From NCBI RefSeq assembly GCF_000312425.1, contig NZ_HE997181.1:2799675-2863674 (forward strand): DNA of 64,000 bases. The letters are read 5' to 3'. This DNA is from Reyranella massiliensis 521. GTDB taxonomy: Bacteria; Pseudomonadota; Alphaproteobacteria; Reyranellales; Reyranellaceae. The translations under genes and the position numbers were made by a program. Under the pieces are notes generated by a model, which saw nothing but the letters and a program-made list of their open reading frames with translations, was not told the origin of the DNA and made no database searches. Every line of letters begins with the position of its first letter. The first letter of the stretch is position 1. Positions 28,879-38,718 of this stretch are shown piece by piece.

Positions 28879-29892
28879 TCAGTCCAGCAGGCGGCTGCGC
28901 TGGCGGGTATCGCGCGGCGTCGCGCCGTAGCGGCGCTTGAACATGCGGGTGAAGGTCGGCAGCTCGCGGAAACCGCAGAGCATCGCGACGTCCGAAATCC
29001 GCAGGCCGGCCCCTTCCGGCGACGTCAGCAGGCGCCACGCCCGCTCGATGCGCGCGGACCAGATGGCTTCGGCCACCCCCTCCCCGCGCCGCGCGAAGAC
29101 GCGATAGAGCGAGGCCCGCGAGCAGCCGAGCCCGCTTGCCACCCGGTCGGGCGTGAGATCGGGATCGCCGCAATGCCTGTCGATCAGGCGGCTCGCCGCA
29201 ACGTGAAAGCCGTCGACGAACTGCTCCGCATCGCAGGCCCCCACCCGCGTCGACTGCAGGATCGCCAGCGCCATCTCCGCCGCCGCGGTCGTGGCCACGA
29301 CCCGCTCGGCCTCGGACATATACGGCGCCTCGTCCATTGTGGACTTGAGGTGCTGGCGCAGGATGCTCGCCATGCCGCGCGTGGCGATGCGCCGGCCGGC
29401 CAGCGACGACAGATCCTCGCCCATGGCCTCCATCACCTGCCGCCGCGACAGCACGATACCGCTCGAACAGTGGCGCGAGCGGATGATCTGCAGCGGCTTC
29501 GCATAGTCCACGACATAGAGGTCGTCCGCCTTTATCCGGTGCTCGCCGTCGTGATCGAGCAAGGCGGTACGGCACTCCCGCATCAGTTCGACGGCGATAT
29601 CGTCGCCGCCCTCGAAGCGCGACCGACCGGGCGCCCGCAGGGCCTGGACGGCGTCGGAGGCATGTTCCACCAGTTCGCAGCGTTCGAGGACGATGCGCTT
29701 CAACCGGGCCTCGAAGGGCTGCCCGTTGCGGACGGCGCGCGGCTGCGTTCGCTTGAGAACCGTGTCCCGCCAGAAGGCGAGACGGTCTGCGGCCGGGATA
29801 CCGTCGGTGCTCAGTTCGACCAGGCGGCCGTAGCCGGACGGCTCTGACGGGTGAGACGCTGGATTAAGTTTCGCCGGGCTGCTTTGAGACAT
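28879..29892 (-). CDS. AraC-family transcriptional regulator
   Basis: 337 residues. The N-terminal 200 residues resemble the AraC-binding-like domain found with FeaR/NphR-type regulators (DRLAFWRDTVLKRTQP...). The C-terminal part is the two-helix-turn-helix domain: DRVASGLGCSRASLYRVFAR, then ISDVAMLCGFRELPTFTRMF and RRYGATPRDTR. The ligand is unknown. The ATG at 29892 follows GGGAGGTGAGGG; an upstream in-frame start lacks a ribosome site. A target could be the divergent gene at 30192. Confidence 0.88.
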   Translation of the reverse strand: MSQSSPAKLNPASHPSEPSGYGRLVELSTDGIPAADRLAFWRDTVLKRTQPRAVRNGQPFEARLKRIVLERCELVEHASDAVQALRAPGRSRFEGGDDIAVELMRECRTALLDHDGEHRIKADDLYVVDYAKPLQIIRSRHCSSGIVLSRRQVMEAMGEDLSSLAGRRIATRGMASILRQHLKSTMDEAPYMSEAERVVATTAAAEMALAILQSTRVGACDAEQFVDGFHVAASRLIDRHCGDPDLTPDRVASGLGCSRASLYRVFARRGEGVAEAIWSARIERAWRLLTSPEGAGLRISDVAMLCGFRELPTFTRMFKRRYGATPRDTRQRSRLLD

Positions 29893-30191
29893 CGGACCCT
29901 CACCTCCCGCGCGAGGATTGAGGCAATAATGCCAGAGCTGCGAGAATCCTGGAGAGGATTTTTGCATCTGCAACTATGTTCATCCTGGGGGTTGTTCCAT
30001 CTGCGCCAGGCGCCCATTCGAGTGCGGTGGCGCATCGCCATCGTGGCCGAATGCCCCCTCGCCCCCCACCGACCGACAAGCAGGCCCGTGCCCGGGCCGG
30101 CCACGGCTCTGTGGCCGACGGTGCTTTTCCAAAGGAGAAAAACAGTGACAAATTGCATCGTAAGAATGGCGTGCGCGGGGGAGCGGATCTG

Positions 30192-31310
30192 ATGAGGGGC
30201 GTTGGAATTCTGTCGCGGCTGGCGATCGGTTTGATGGCGACCGGAGCCGTCATGGGCTCGGGCTCCGGCTCGGCCTCTGCCCAGACCGGCAGCCTGCCCG
30301 ACTATCTGAAGAACATCTCGGGGACGACGGCGCCGACCCCGCCGGAGCTGGCCAACCGCGACGTGCTGCAGCTCAACACCACGATGTTCGCACTCTACGA
30401 CAATGCAGCCCGCACCTTCCGCCGCAACATCATGGCCAACCACCCCATCATCCTGGCTCTGTTCTCCGGCGCCGGCGGCCGCATGATCCTCTACAAGCCC
30501 GGCCGGCCGCCCGAGGAAGCGCCCTCGGTGCCGATGGTCTACCAGGTCATGAAATCGGCCGGGCACAGCGTCATGGCGATCTCCCAGGTCGTCGTGCCCT
30601 ATATCGGCAATGCCGCCGACAAGAGCTGGGTGACGCCGCTCGCCGCCTACCGCACCCAGATGAAGGCCGCCCTCGACGGCGTCGACGCGCTGGCCATCCA
30701 GGCGGACTGGAAGCCCACCCTCAAGACCATCCTGGGCAACAACGTCGCCTACATGGACGACTGCCTCGCCAAGGGCGTCATCAACATCGCCGACCTCCAG
30801 GCCTTCGCCAGGAAGCAGGCGCCCGACGTGAAGCTCATCATCAACTGGGCCGCCTCGACCCAGGTGAAGCACTGGATGGGCGTGCTCGACGGCTGGAAGG
30901 CCAATCTCGGCCCCGACTTCGACAAGACCTACGCCGCCTCCAACGCCATCTACGTCGCCCGCCAGAACAACGTGCTGTTCAGCGTGCTGGCGCAGTATTT
31001 CGGCCCCGAGGCGATCAACGACCGGCTGATGCTGATCGAGACCATCAACTTCACCACCACGCCCGAGGACATGCTGGCGGCGCTGACCCGCATCGTCGCC
31101 GACCGCTCCGTCGGCGAACTGTTCTTCGGCAACTACAAGCTGATGGACTTCGAGCTGATGGGCGGCGATGCGCGCAAGACCATCGTCACCGAGATGAAAG
31201 CGCGTGGCCGCGAGGCCTTCCTGCCGCCGGCCGTCCCGTTCGGCTCCAAGCAGTGGCCCGCTCTGGTCACGCCCGGCCCCGGCCCCACCTCCCTCGACGA
31301 CCTCAAGTAG
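30192..31310 (+). CDS. Secreted protein of unknown function
   Basis: 372 residues with a signal peptide at 1-33 (basic start, hydrophobic SRLAIGLMATGAVMG, cleavage near ASAQT). The mature part has no metal or nucleophile motif that I recognise; it is mixed alpha/beta with many Asn and Lys. The ATG at 30192 follows GGGGGAG seven bases upstream. It lies 80 bases before the xanthine-dehydrogenase-type operon on the same strand, separated by a hairpin, so it may be the first gene of that unit. Confidence 0.7.
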   Translation: MRGVGILSRLAIGLMATGAVMGSGSGSASAQTGSLPDYLKNISGTTAPTPPELANRDVLQLNTTMFALYDNAARTFRRNIMANHPIILALFSGAGGRMILYKPGRPPEEAPSVPMVYQVMKSAGHSVMAISQVVVPYIGNAADKSWVTPLAAYRTQMKAALDGVDALAIQADWKPTLKTILGNNVAYMDDCLAKGVINIADLQAFARKQAPDVKLIINWAASTQVKHWMGVLDGWKANLGPDFDKTYAASNAIYVARQNNVLFSVLAQYFGPEAINDRLMLIETINFTTTPEDMLAALTRIVADRSVGELFFGNYKLMDFELMGGDARKTIVTEMKARGREAFLPPAVPFGSKQWPALVTPGPGPTSLDDLK

Positions 31311-31332
31311 GGGGCTCTTTCCAACACGACCT

Positions 31333-31363
31333 GCGAGGCGGAGCGTCCGGCGCCCCGCCTCGC
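31333..31363 (+). other. Intercistronic hairpin
   Basis: GCGAGGCGG (31333-31341) pairs with CCGCCTCGC (31355-31363), nine pairs, between the secreted-protein gene and the FAD-subunit gene. There is no T-run; it may partly terminate transcription or stabilise the upstream message. Confidence 0.4.
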
Positions 31364-31390
31364 GGCAAACGGCTCTGCGCGGGGAACGGC

Positions 31391-32203
31391 ATGAATCTCA
31401 ATACGATCGTCGACGTGAAACGACCGGAGTCGTTCGACAAGGTCGAATGGGGCGAAGGCCATGCCTGGCTGGCCGGCGGCACCTGGCTGTTCTCCGAACC
31501 TCAGGTCGACACCCATACGCTGGTCGACCTCGAACGGTTCGGCTGGCCGGCGTTGACCGTGACAGAACAGGGCCTCGACATCGCAGCGACCTGCAAGATC
31601 GTCGAGCTGCATGACTTCAAGGGGCCGCCGGAATGGCGTGCAGTGCCGCTGTTCGACAAGTGCATCGACGCCTTCCTGATGTCGTTCAAGATCTGGAATG
31701 CCGCGACCGTCGGCGGCAACATCATCATGTCCCTGCCGGCCGGCGCGATGGTCTCGCTCACCGCGGCGCTCGAAGGCGTGCTGACCCTGTGGCCGCGTAA
31801 AGGCGAGCCACGCCAGATACCCGTCGTCGATTTCGTCACCGGCAACCACCAGAACGTGTTGCAGCCGGGCGAGCTCCTGCGCTCGATCCACCTGCCCGCC
31901 TCGGCGCTCAGGAAGCGCTTCGCCATGCGCCAGGTGTCGCTCACCCATCTCGGCCGCTCTGCCGCGCTGATCGTCGCCACGGTCGACGACAACGACGACA
32001 ACTTCCTGCTGACGATCAGTGCGGCGACGCCGCGGCCGGTCCATCTGCGCTTCGACAAGACACCCTCGGCTGCCGAACTGCGGGGGGCCATCGACGAACG
32101 CCTGCCGGCCGACGCCTGGTTCCAGGACGTCCATGGCTCGGCGCCCTACAAGCGTCACGTCACCCACTACCTTGCCGAACAGGTTCGCGCGGAGCTGGCA
32201 TGA
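31391..32203 (+). CDS. FAD-binding subunit of a xanthine dehydrogenase-family molybdoenzyme
   Basis: 270 residues with the FAD_binding_5-type layout. WLAGGTWLFSEPQ sits where the family has its AGGTDL motif, NAATVGGNIIMSLPAGAM is the second flavin loop, and a CO-dehydrogenase flavoprotein-like C-terminus follows. It passes electrons between the Fe-S clusters and the outside acceptor. It starts at ATG 31391, and its stop overlaps the next gene's ATG by four bases, so the two proteins are made together. Confidence 0.83.
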   Translation: MNLNTIVDVKRPESFDKVEWGEGHAWLAGGTWLFSEPQVDTHTLVDLERFGWPALTVTEQGLDIAATCKIVELHDFKGPPEWRAVPLFDKCIDAFLMSFKIWNAATVGGNIIMSLPAGAMVSLTAALEGVLTLWPRKGEPRQIPVVDFVTGNHQNVLQPGELLRSIHLPASALRKRFAMRQVSLTHLGRSAALIVATVDDNDDNFLLTISAATPRPVHLRFDKTPSAAELRGAIDERLPADAWFQDVHGSAPYKRHVTHYLAEQVRAELA

Positions 32204-34911
32204 GCACCTACGAGATCAACGGCCGCTCCTACTCGGCGGCCCCCAAGCCCGGCCAGTGTCTGCGCACCTTCCTGCGCGACCTGGAGGTGTTCGGGGTCAA
32301 AAAGGGCTGCGACGCCGGCGACTGCGGCGCCTGCACGGTATGGATGGACGGCAAGCCGTTCCATTCCTGCCTGGTGCCCGCCTTCCGCGGCGAGGGCCGC
32401 AAGATCACCACCATCGAGGGCCTTGCCCAGACCTGCGGCGACGGCACCGACATGCACCCGGTCCAGAAGGCTTTCTGCGACGCCCAGGCCTTCCAGTGCG
32501 GCTACTGCGCCGCCGGCATGGTGATGACGGTCGCGAGCCTCAGCCTGGAACAGCGCGAGGACCTGCCGCACGCGCTGAAAGGCAATCTCTGCCGCTGTAC
32601 TGGCTATCGCTCCATCGAGGATGCGCTGCACGGCCGCTCGAACATCGAGGAAGACGTTGCCGGCAAGGCTCTCGGCGCCAGCCTGCCCAACCCATTCAGC
32701 GACGCGATCCTGACCGGCAAGGCTCCCTACACGATGGATGTCGCGGTGCCGGGCCTGCTGCACCTCAAGGTGCTGCGCTCCCCGCACGCCCATGCCCGCG
32801 TCATTCGCATCGACAAGAGCAAGGCGGAAGCCGTGCCCGGCGTCGTCGCGGTCTATACCTGGGAGGACGTGCCGCGGCGGCTCTACAGCACGGCCCTGCA
32901 CGAGGACCATCTCGTCGATCCCGACGACACCTACATGCTCGACAATGTCGCGCGCTTCGTCGGCCAGCGCCTCGTCGCCGTCGTTGCCGAAAGCGAAGCC
33001 GCAGCCGAAGCAGGCTGCCGGACGGTCCATGTCGACTACGAGCTGCTGCCGGCCGTCTTCGACCCGGTCGAGGCCATGGCGCCCGGCGCGCCGCTGCTGC
33101 ACGACAAGGATGTCCTCACCGACAACGGCAACATCTACTGCGACCTGCACGGCGAGATCGGCGACGTGGCCAAGGGCTTCGCCGAGGCCGATGTCGTGCA
33201 CGAGGCGACCTATTCGACCTCGCGCGTGCAGCATGTCCATCTCGAAACACACGGCTCGATCGCCTGGCAGGGCGAGGACAAACGCTGGCATGTGCGGACC
33301 AGTTCGCAGGGGCCGTTCGCCGCCCAGAAGAAGCTCTGTTACCTGATGGGCCTGCGTGCCCGCGACCTGCACGTCTTCACCGAGCGGGTCGGCGGCGGCT
33401 TCGGCGGCAAGCAGGAGATGGTCTCCGAAGACCTCGTGCTGTTTGCAACCATGAAGCTCGGCCGCCCCGTGAAGTGGGAATGGACGCGCGAGGAGGAGTT
33501 CATCGGCGCCACGACGCGGCACCAGATGACGACCAGGATCAGGCTCGGCGCCCGCAAGGACGGCACCCTGACGGCGATGGATGTCGAGGTCGTCTCCAAC
33601 ACCGGGGCCTATGGCAACCACGGCAGCGAGACGCTGGCGGCCGCCATGGCGAGCCCGATCGCGGCCTATCGCTGCGAGAACAAGAAGGGCGTGGGCTACG
33701 CCGTCTACACCAACATGATCCCGGCCGGCGGCTTCCGCGGCTACGGCGCCTCGCAGACGACCTTCGCCATCGAATGCGCCATCGACGACCTGGCGCGCAA
33801 GCTCGACATCGACCCGATGGCGATGCGGCGCAAGAACGTGGTCCGCCCCGGCGACAATATCGAATCGATCTGGAAGGAGCCGAGCGACGCCAGCTTCGGC
33901 AGCTACGGCATCGACGAGTGCCTGGATATCGTCGAGCGCGAACTGACCAAGGGGAACGGCGTCGAGAAGCCCGCCGGCGAGGACTGGGCCACCGGCACAG
34001 GCGTGGCGCTCGCCATGCTGGAATGCGGCCCGCCGACCGAGCACCGCTCCGGTGCGGAAATGCGGCTGATGGCCGACGGCAGCTACCACCTCGCCGTCGG
34101 CTCCTGCGAGATGGGCAACGGCATCGCGACCGCCCATCAGCAGATCGCCGCTTCCATCGTGGGCGTGCGGGCACGCGACATCCACGTCGTCATCGCCGAC
34201 ACCGACCGCACCCCCTACGATACCGGCACCTTCGCCAGCACTGGCACGGTGGTGGCAGGCAAGGCCGTCCACCTCACCGCGGAGGCGATGCGCGAGGACA
34301 TCCTCGACTTCGCCAGCCGCCACACCGGTGCCGACCGGGCCAACTGCCGCCTCGACAGCGATGCCGTGATCTGCGGCAACAAGCGGGTGCCTCTCGCCGA
34401 GCTGCACGCGGCCGGCGCCAAGGCCGAACATCGCTTTGCCGTGAGCCGGAAGGCCTACCTGTCTCCGCGCACCATCGCCTTCAACGTGCAGGGCGTGCGG
34501 CTGGCCGTGCATCGCGTGACCGGCGAGATCCGCATCCTGCACAGCATCCACGCTGCCGACATCGGCCGGCCGATCAATCCCATGCAGTGCCGCGGCCAGC
34601 TCGATGGCGCCATCACCATGGGCTATGGCTGGGCACTCACCGAAAACATGGTCCATGACGGCGGCCACATGGTGAACGCGCAGATCCGCAACTACCGCAT
34701 CCCCGCCTGGGCAGACGCGCCGCGCACCGACCTCTTCCTGGCGGGCACCGTCGACACGATCGGGCCGCTCGGCGCCAAGTCCCAGGGCGAATGCGCCATC
34801 AATCCGGTCGCGCCCGCGGTCTCGAACGCGCTGGCCGATGCCACGGGCGTGCGCTTCGCCCACCTGCCCTTCACACCGGACCGCCTGTTCGACAAGCTGG
34901 CGACGTCATGA
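32200..34911 (+). CDS. Xanthine dehydrogenase-family protein: fused 2Fe-2S and molybdopterin subunits
   Basis: 903 residues. Residues 1-160 carry two [2Fe-2S] clusters: plant-ferredoxin type (C37, C42, C45, C57) and the helical type (FQCGYCAAGM and NLCRCTGY). From about 165 on lies the molybdenum domain with GGGFGGKQEM, RGYGASQTTFA and the catalytic E864 in SQGECAINP. It hydroxylates a heterocycle or aldehyde with water as the oxygen source; the substrate is not evident. In many bacteria the Fe-S and Mo parts are separate proteins, so this fusion is of note. It overlaps both neighbours by ATGA. Confidence 0.88.
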   Translation: MSTYEINGRSYSAAPKPGQCLRTFLRDLEVFGVKKGCDAGDCGACTVWMDGKPFHSCLVPAFRGEGRKITTIEGLAQTCGDGTDMHPVQKAFCDAQAFQCGYCAAGMVMTVASLSLEQREDLPHALKGNLCRCTGYRSIEDALHGRSNIEEDVAGKALGASLPNPFSDAILTGKAPYTMDVAVPGLLHLKVLRSPHAHARVIRIDKSKAEAVPGVVAVYTWEDVPRRLYSTALHEDHLVDPDDTYMLDNVARFVGQRLVAVVAESEAAAEAGCRTVHVDYELLPAVFDPVEAMAPGAPLLHDKDVLTDNGNIYCDLHGEIGDVAKGFAEADVVHEATYSTSRVQHVHLETHGSIAWQGEDKRWHVRTSSQGPFAAQKKLCYLMGLRARDLHVFTERVGGGFGGKQEMVSEDLVLFATMKLGRPVKWEWTREEEFIGATTRHQMTTRIRLGARKDGTLTAMDVEVVSNTGAYGNHGSETLAAAMASPIAAYRCENKKGVGYAVYTNMIPAGGFRGYGASQTTFAIECAIDDLARKLDIDPMAMRRKNVVRPGDNIESIWKEPSDASFGSYGIDECLDIVERELTKGNGVEKPAGEDWATGTGVALAMLECGPPTEHRSGAEMRLMADGSYHLAVGSCEMGNGIATAHQQIAASIVGVRARDIHVVIADTDRTPYDTGTFASTGTVVAGKAVHLTAEAMREDILDFASRHTGADRANCRLDSDAVICGNKRVPLAELHAAGAKAEHRFAVSRKAYLSPRTIAFNVQGVRLAVHRVTGEIRILHSIHAADIGRPINPMQCRGQLDGAITMGYGWALTENMVHDGGHMVNAQIRNYRIPAWADAPRTDLFLAGTVDTIGPLGAKSQGECAINPVAPAVSNALADATGVRFAHLPFTPDRLFDKLATS

Positions 34912-35867
34912 GCAAAGCCGCCTCCGTCGCAAGCCGCAGCGTCAGCATCGTCACCCAGACCTGCGTGCGGCCAGAGCGTGCGGACGACTTTGCGCGCTGG
35001 CAGAGCGAGACCAGTTCGCTCATCCAGAGCTTCCCGGGCTTCATCGAACAGCGCCTGCTGCCGCCCGCACCGCCGCTGCAGGTCGACTGGGTGATCCTGC
35101 AACGCTTTGCCAGCCTGGCCGATGCTCGGCGCTGGCTGGGCTCCGCCGAACGCCAGAAGCGCATCGAAGGCGCGGCGCCCATGCTGGTCGGCCGCGACGA
35201 CGTGCATATCGTCCAGGACGAGACCGGCGGCATCAAGCCGGCCCCGGTGTCGGCCGTGATCTCGACGCGCGTCCTGCCGGGCAAGGAAGCCGAGTATCGC
35301 GCCTGGGAACGCAAGATCGCCGCCGCGCAGTCCAAGGCGCGCGGCCTGCAGGGCTACCGTTTCGAGCCGCCGGTGCCCGGCGTGCAGGAGGATTACGTCG
35401 CCATCCTGCGCTTCGACACCGAAGCCAATCTCCAAGCCTGGCTCGACTCGCCCGAACGTAAAAGGCTGGTCGACGAGGCCGCGCCGCTCACCGAGGAATT
35501 CCACGCCCGCATCGCCAGCGCAGGGTTCGAGCAGTGGTTCCGCGACGTCGCTCCGGCAGGCGCGAAGCTACCGGTGTGGAAGATGGACATGCTCGTCCTG
35601 CTGATGCTCTACCCTATCGTCTTCCTGTGGAGCGTCTGGATCGGCCTGCCATACCTGTCCAACCTCTCCTTCGCGGCCTCGCTGTTCATCGGCAACATCG
35701 TGAGCGTCGGCCTCACCGGCTTCCTCGTGCCGTGGGTCGCCAACCGTTTCGGCTGGTGGTTGCAGCCTGCCGCCCACAGGAACGCCCTTGCCGTCCATTT
35801 CCTCGGCGCCGGCGTCATCATGGCGATCTACGCGACCATGATCTTCGTCTTCTGGCGCTTCTTCTGA
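34908..35867 (+). CDS. Tandem antibiotic-biosynthesis-monooxygenase (ABM) domain membrane protein
   Basis: 319 residues: two ABM-like ferredoxin-fold domains (about 13-105 and 115-210; FARWQSETSSLIQSFPGF and YRAWERKIAAAQSKARGLQG), then three transmembrane helices (about 226-250, 256-280, 292-317). ABM domains bind and oxidise quinone-like or haem-like compounds without a metal. The start overlaps the molybdoenzyme stop (ATGA), so it is a functional partner by context. A role in passing electrons to the membrane is speculation. Confidence 0.75.
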   Translation: MSKAASVASRSVSIVTQTCVRPERADDFARWQSETSSLIQSFPGFIEQRLLPPAPPLQVDWVILQRFASLADARRWLGSAERQKRIEGAAPMLVGRDDVHIVQDETGGIKPAPVSAVISTRVLPGKEAEYRAWERKIAAAQSKARGLQGYRFEPPVPGVQEDYVAILRFDTEANLQAWLDSPERKRLVDEAAPLTEEFHARIASAGFEQWFRDVAPAGAKLPVWKMDMLVLLMLYPIVFLWSVWIGLPYLSNLSFAASLFIGNIVSVGLTGFLVPWVANRFGWWLQPAAHRNALAVHFLGAGVIMAIYATMIFVFWRFF

Positions 35868-35908
35868 GCCTTCGTCCGCCCTAAACTGACGGCTGGAGGA
35901 AAAACCCA

Positions 35909-36742
35909 ATGGCCAAACGTCTCAGCGCGGAAGCAGTCGCCCAATACCGCCGCGATGGATTCTATTTTCCCCTGCCGGTCCTCTCGGCTGACGAGGCCCT
36001 GGGCTATCGCCGCAAGCTCGAAACCTACGAGCAGCAGATCGGCGGACCGATTGCGTCCAACATGCGTCACAAGACGCACCTTCTCTTCACCTGGGCCAAC
36101 GAGCTGGCGCGTCATCCCGCCGTGCTCGATGCCGTCGAGGACGTGATCGGCCCCAACATTCTCTGCTGGAGCACAACCTTCTTCATCAAGGAGCCGCAGA
36201 CTCCCGCCTTCGTCTCCTGGCATCAGGACGCGACCTACTGGGGGCTCAGCACCGACGACGTCATCACCGCCTGGGTGGCCTTCGCCGACGCGCCGGTCGA
36301 GAGCGGCGCCATGAAGTTCTGGCCGGGCAGCCACCTCAAGAACCAGCTCGAACATCGCGACACGTTCGACAAGAACAACCTGTTGAGCCGCGGCCAGGAG
36401 ATCGCCGTCGACGTGCCGGCCGGCGAAGGCGTCGACGTGGCGCTGAAGGCCGGCGACATGTCGCTGCATCACGTGTTGCTGGTCCACGGCTCGGGCCCCA
36501 ACACCACGCACGACCGGCGCATCGGCTTTGCCATGCGCTACATCCCGCCCCATGTGAAGCAGCTCAAGGTGCGCGACTCCGCCATGCTGGTGCGCGGCCG
36601 CGACACCCACGGCAACTTCGACCTGGAGCCCTCGCCCAAGGCCGACCTCGACGAGGCGGCGCTGGCTGTCCATCGCGATTCCGTCGAACGCTCCGTGAAG
36701 GCGCTCTACGCCGGCACCGACCGCACGGAGTTCAGGGCCTAG
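35909..36742 (+). CDS. Phytanoyl-CoA dioxygenase family protein
   Basis: 277-residue Fe(II)/2-oxoglutarate oxygenase of the PhyH type. The iron ligands H105 and D107 are in SWHQDATYWG, and the distal His is in LLVHGSGPNTT with the 2-oxoglutarate-binding Arg in DRRIGFAMRY. The substrate is unknown; relatives hydroxylate acyl-CoAs or small metabolites. GGAGG lies before ATG 35909. It follows the ABM gene by 41 bases and may be in the same transcript. Confidence 0.85.
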   Translation: MAKRLSAEAVAQYRRDGFYFPLPVLSADEALGYRRKLETYEQQIGGPIASNMRHKTHLLFTWANELARHPAVLDAVEDVIGPNILCWSTTFFIKEPQTPAFVSWHQDATYWGLSTDDVITAWVAFADAPVESGAMKFWPGSHLKNQLEHRDTFDKNNLLSRGQEIAVDVPAGEGVDVALKAGDMSLHHVLLVHGSGPNTTHDRRIGFAMRYIPPHVKQLKVRDSAMLVRGRDTHGNFDLEPSPKADLDEAALAVHRDSVERSVKALYAGTDRTEFRA

Positions 36743-36763
36743 CGCCTCGCGGACTCGACTCGC

Positions 36764-37567
36764 TCAGTGGCGCCAGCTCGTATCGGTCTTGTCGAGCTTG
36801 CGCAGCAAGGCGGCGAATTCGAGATCGCCGATGCCCACGGCCGACTCCCTCTCGGAGAAGCGATCCATGTCGGCGCCCGACTTGGCCGCGAGATTGTCGC
36901 CCATGACGTTCAACGTGCCGGCCGCCGCCGCATCGACCTGGATCTGGCAGGCCCGCTCCAGCCGGTAGAGGCGCAGGAAGGCCTCCGGCACCGAGCGGCC
37001 GGTGGTCAGCAGGCCGTGGTTGCGCAGCATCATCGCCTGGTTGTCGCCGAGGTTCTTCAAGAGCCGCTCGCGCTCGTCGAGGTCGAGGCTGGGGCCTTCA
37101 TAGTCGTGATAGGACAGCTTGCCGTGGAAGGCCGTGGCCGTCATGGAGATCGGCAGCAGGCCATCCTTCAGCGCACAGACCGCCATGCCGGCGCGGGTGT
37201 GCGTGTGCATCACCACCTTATGGCGTTCGGCATGGGCCATGTGGACGGCCGAATGGATCACGAAGCCCGCGTAGTTCACGGGATGCGGGCTCGGCTCGAC
37301 GATCTTGCCGTCGAGGTCGATCTTCACCAGGTTCGAGGCTGTCACCTCGTCGTAGTTGAGGCCGAAGGGATTGATCAGGAAGTGCGGCGCCTCGCCGGGC
37401 ACTCGCGCGGTGAGATGGCCATAGATCAGTTCCGTCCAGCCGAAATGATCCACCAGGCGATAGGCGGCCGCGAGCTGGCGGCGCAACACCCACTCGCCGT
37501 CGCCGGGCGGCAGCGTGTCGATGTCGATGCCGGTGAGCGGCAGTTCGGACGCAATCGGCATATCCAT
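36764..37567 (-). CDS. Class II aldolase/adducin family protein
   Basis: 267 residues with the zinc-dependent class II aldolase fold. GHLTARV, VVMHTHTRAG (two zinc His) and MLRNHGLLTTG (third His) are in order. Such enzymes cleave sugar phosphates such as fuculose-1-phosphate, but many relatives have other roles, so the substrate is open. The ATG at 37567 is preferred to the GTG one codon earlier because AAGGAGAGC fits it. It is convergent with the dioxygenase gene and divergent from the methyltransferase. Confidence 0.8.
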   Translation of the reverse strand: MDMPIASELPLTGIDIDTLPPGDGEWVLRRQLAAAYRLVDHFGWTELIYGHLTARVPGEAPHFLINPFGLNYDEVTASNLVKIDLDGKIVEPSPHPVNYAGFVIHSAVHMAHAERHKVVMHTHTRAGMAVCALKDGLLPISMTATAFHGKLSYHDYEGPSLDLDERERLLKNLGDNQAMMLRNHGLLTTGRSVPEAFLRLYRLERACQIQVDAAAAGTLNVMGDNLAAKSGADMDRFSERESAVGIGDLEFAALLRKLDKTDTSWRH

Positions 37568-37658
37568 CACGCGCTCTCCTTCAGACCAGCCCTCCGCAGG
37601 CAGCGACGAAGCTTAGGCACACGCGCTAGGATCGGGCAACCAAGGAGGAAACATATCG

Positions 37659-38663
37659 ATGTCGGACAAGCAGCGCCTGGACACGACCCGCCTGCAGAAG
37701 ATCGCCCAAGCCTATTGGGAGAGCGCCGCCCTGATGGCGGCGGTCGAGCTGGAGATATTCACGGCCATCGCCCACGGCCACGACACGATCCCGGCCGTCG
37801 CCAAAGCCATCGGCATCACCGAGCGCAACGCCGAACGCATCCTGACCGTGCTGGCGGCCATGACGCTGCTGTCGCGTGAGGGCGAACGCTTCACCAATGC
37901 GCCCGACGTGCAGCGCTTCCTGGTCAAGGATGGCGAGCGTTATGCCGGGCCATGGATCCTGTTCACCAAGCCGCGCTGGACGGCGTTCGGCGAACTGTCG
38001 GACCGGCTGCGGCGGAAGGAGGAGACCAAGCTCGGCGCCTATGTCGACTTCTCGGTCGACGATGCCCGGCGCTACCACGCCGCCACCTATTCCATCGGCA
38101 TGGGCGCGGCGCGTCTGTTCAGCCGCAGCGTCGATCTCACCGGACGCAAGAAGCTGCTCGACCTCGGCGGCGGCTCCGGCGCCTACAGCATCGTGGCGAC
38201 CAAGACCTATCCCGGGCTGAAGGCGATCGTGCTCGACCTGCCGCCCGTCGCGGTCGTCGCCGACGAGTACATCGCCGCCAACGATGCGGCCGACAGGGTG
38301 AGCACGCTGCCCGGCGACTTCACGAGCACGGAGTTTCCAAGCGGCGTCGACGTCGTGGTGATGGCGAGCAACCTGCCGCAATACGAGCCCGCCCTGATCC
38401 GCCTCGTCGTCAAAAAGGCGTTCGCAGCGCTGGAGCCCGGCGGCGAGATGCACCTGATCGGCGAGACCCTGCACGACGACCGAAGCGGTCCGCTGTCGGC
38501 CGCCTTGTGGGGCCTGAACGAAGCCGTCCAGGGCAGCACCGGCCTCGCCCACACCGAAGCCGAGGTGAAGGGATATCTGCAGGGCGCAGGTTTTGCCGAT
38601 GTCGCGGTCCACCCCTTCGTTCCGGGCGTGCTGTCGCGGGTGACGGGGCGAAAACCCGCCTGA
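37659..38663 (+). CDS. SAM-dependent O-methyltransferase-like protein
   Basis: 334 residues. An N-terminal winged-helix dimerisation region (about 1-95) is followed by a class I methyltransferase domain with motif I LLDLGGGSGAYS. The arrangement matches plant-type/antibiotic O-methyltransferases (family 2). A clear catalytic His is not identified, so methyl transfer is likely but unproven. GAGGAAACATATCG precedes the ATG. The gene ends 56 bases before the tRNA. Confidence 0.82.
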   Translation: MSDKQRLDTTRLQKIAQAYWESAALMAAVELEIFTAIAHGHDTIPAVAKAIGITERNAERILTVLAAMTLLSREGERFTNAPDVQRFLVKDGERYAGPWILFTKPRWTAFGELSDRLRRKEETKLGAYVDFSVDDARRYHAATYSIGMGAARLFSRSVDLTGRKKLLDLGGGSGAYSIVATKTYPGLKAIVLDLPPVAVVADEYIAANDAADRVSTLPGDFTSTEFPSGVDVVVMASNLPQYEPALIRLVVKKAFAALEPGGEMHLIGETLHDDRSGPLSAALWGLNEAVQGSTGLAHTEAEVKGYLQGAGFADVAVHPFVPGVLSRVTGRKPA

Positions 38664-38718
38664 ACGGGAGGGGTTGCGCGCGGGCAGCCGTTCGACTATC
38701 TGTCCGCCCTCCGCCTCT

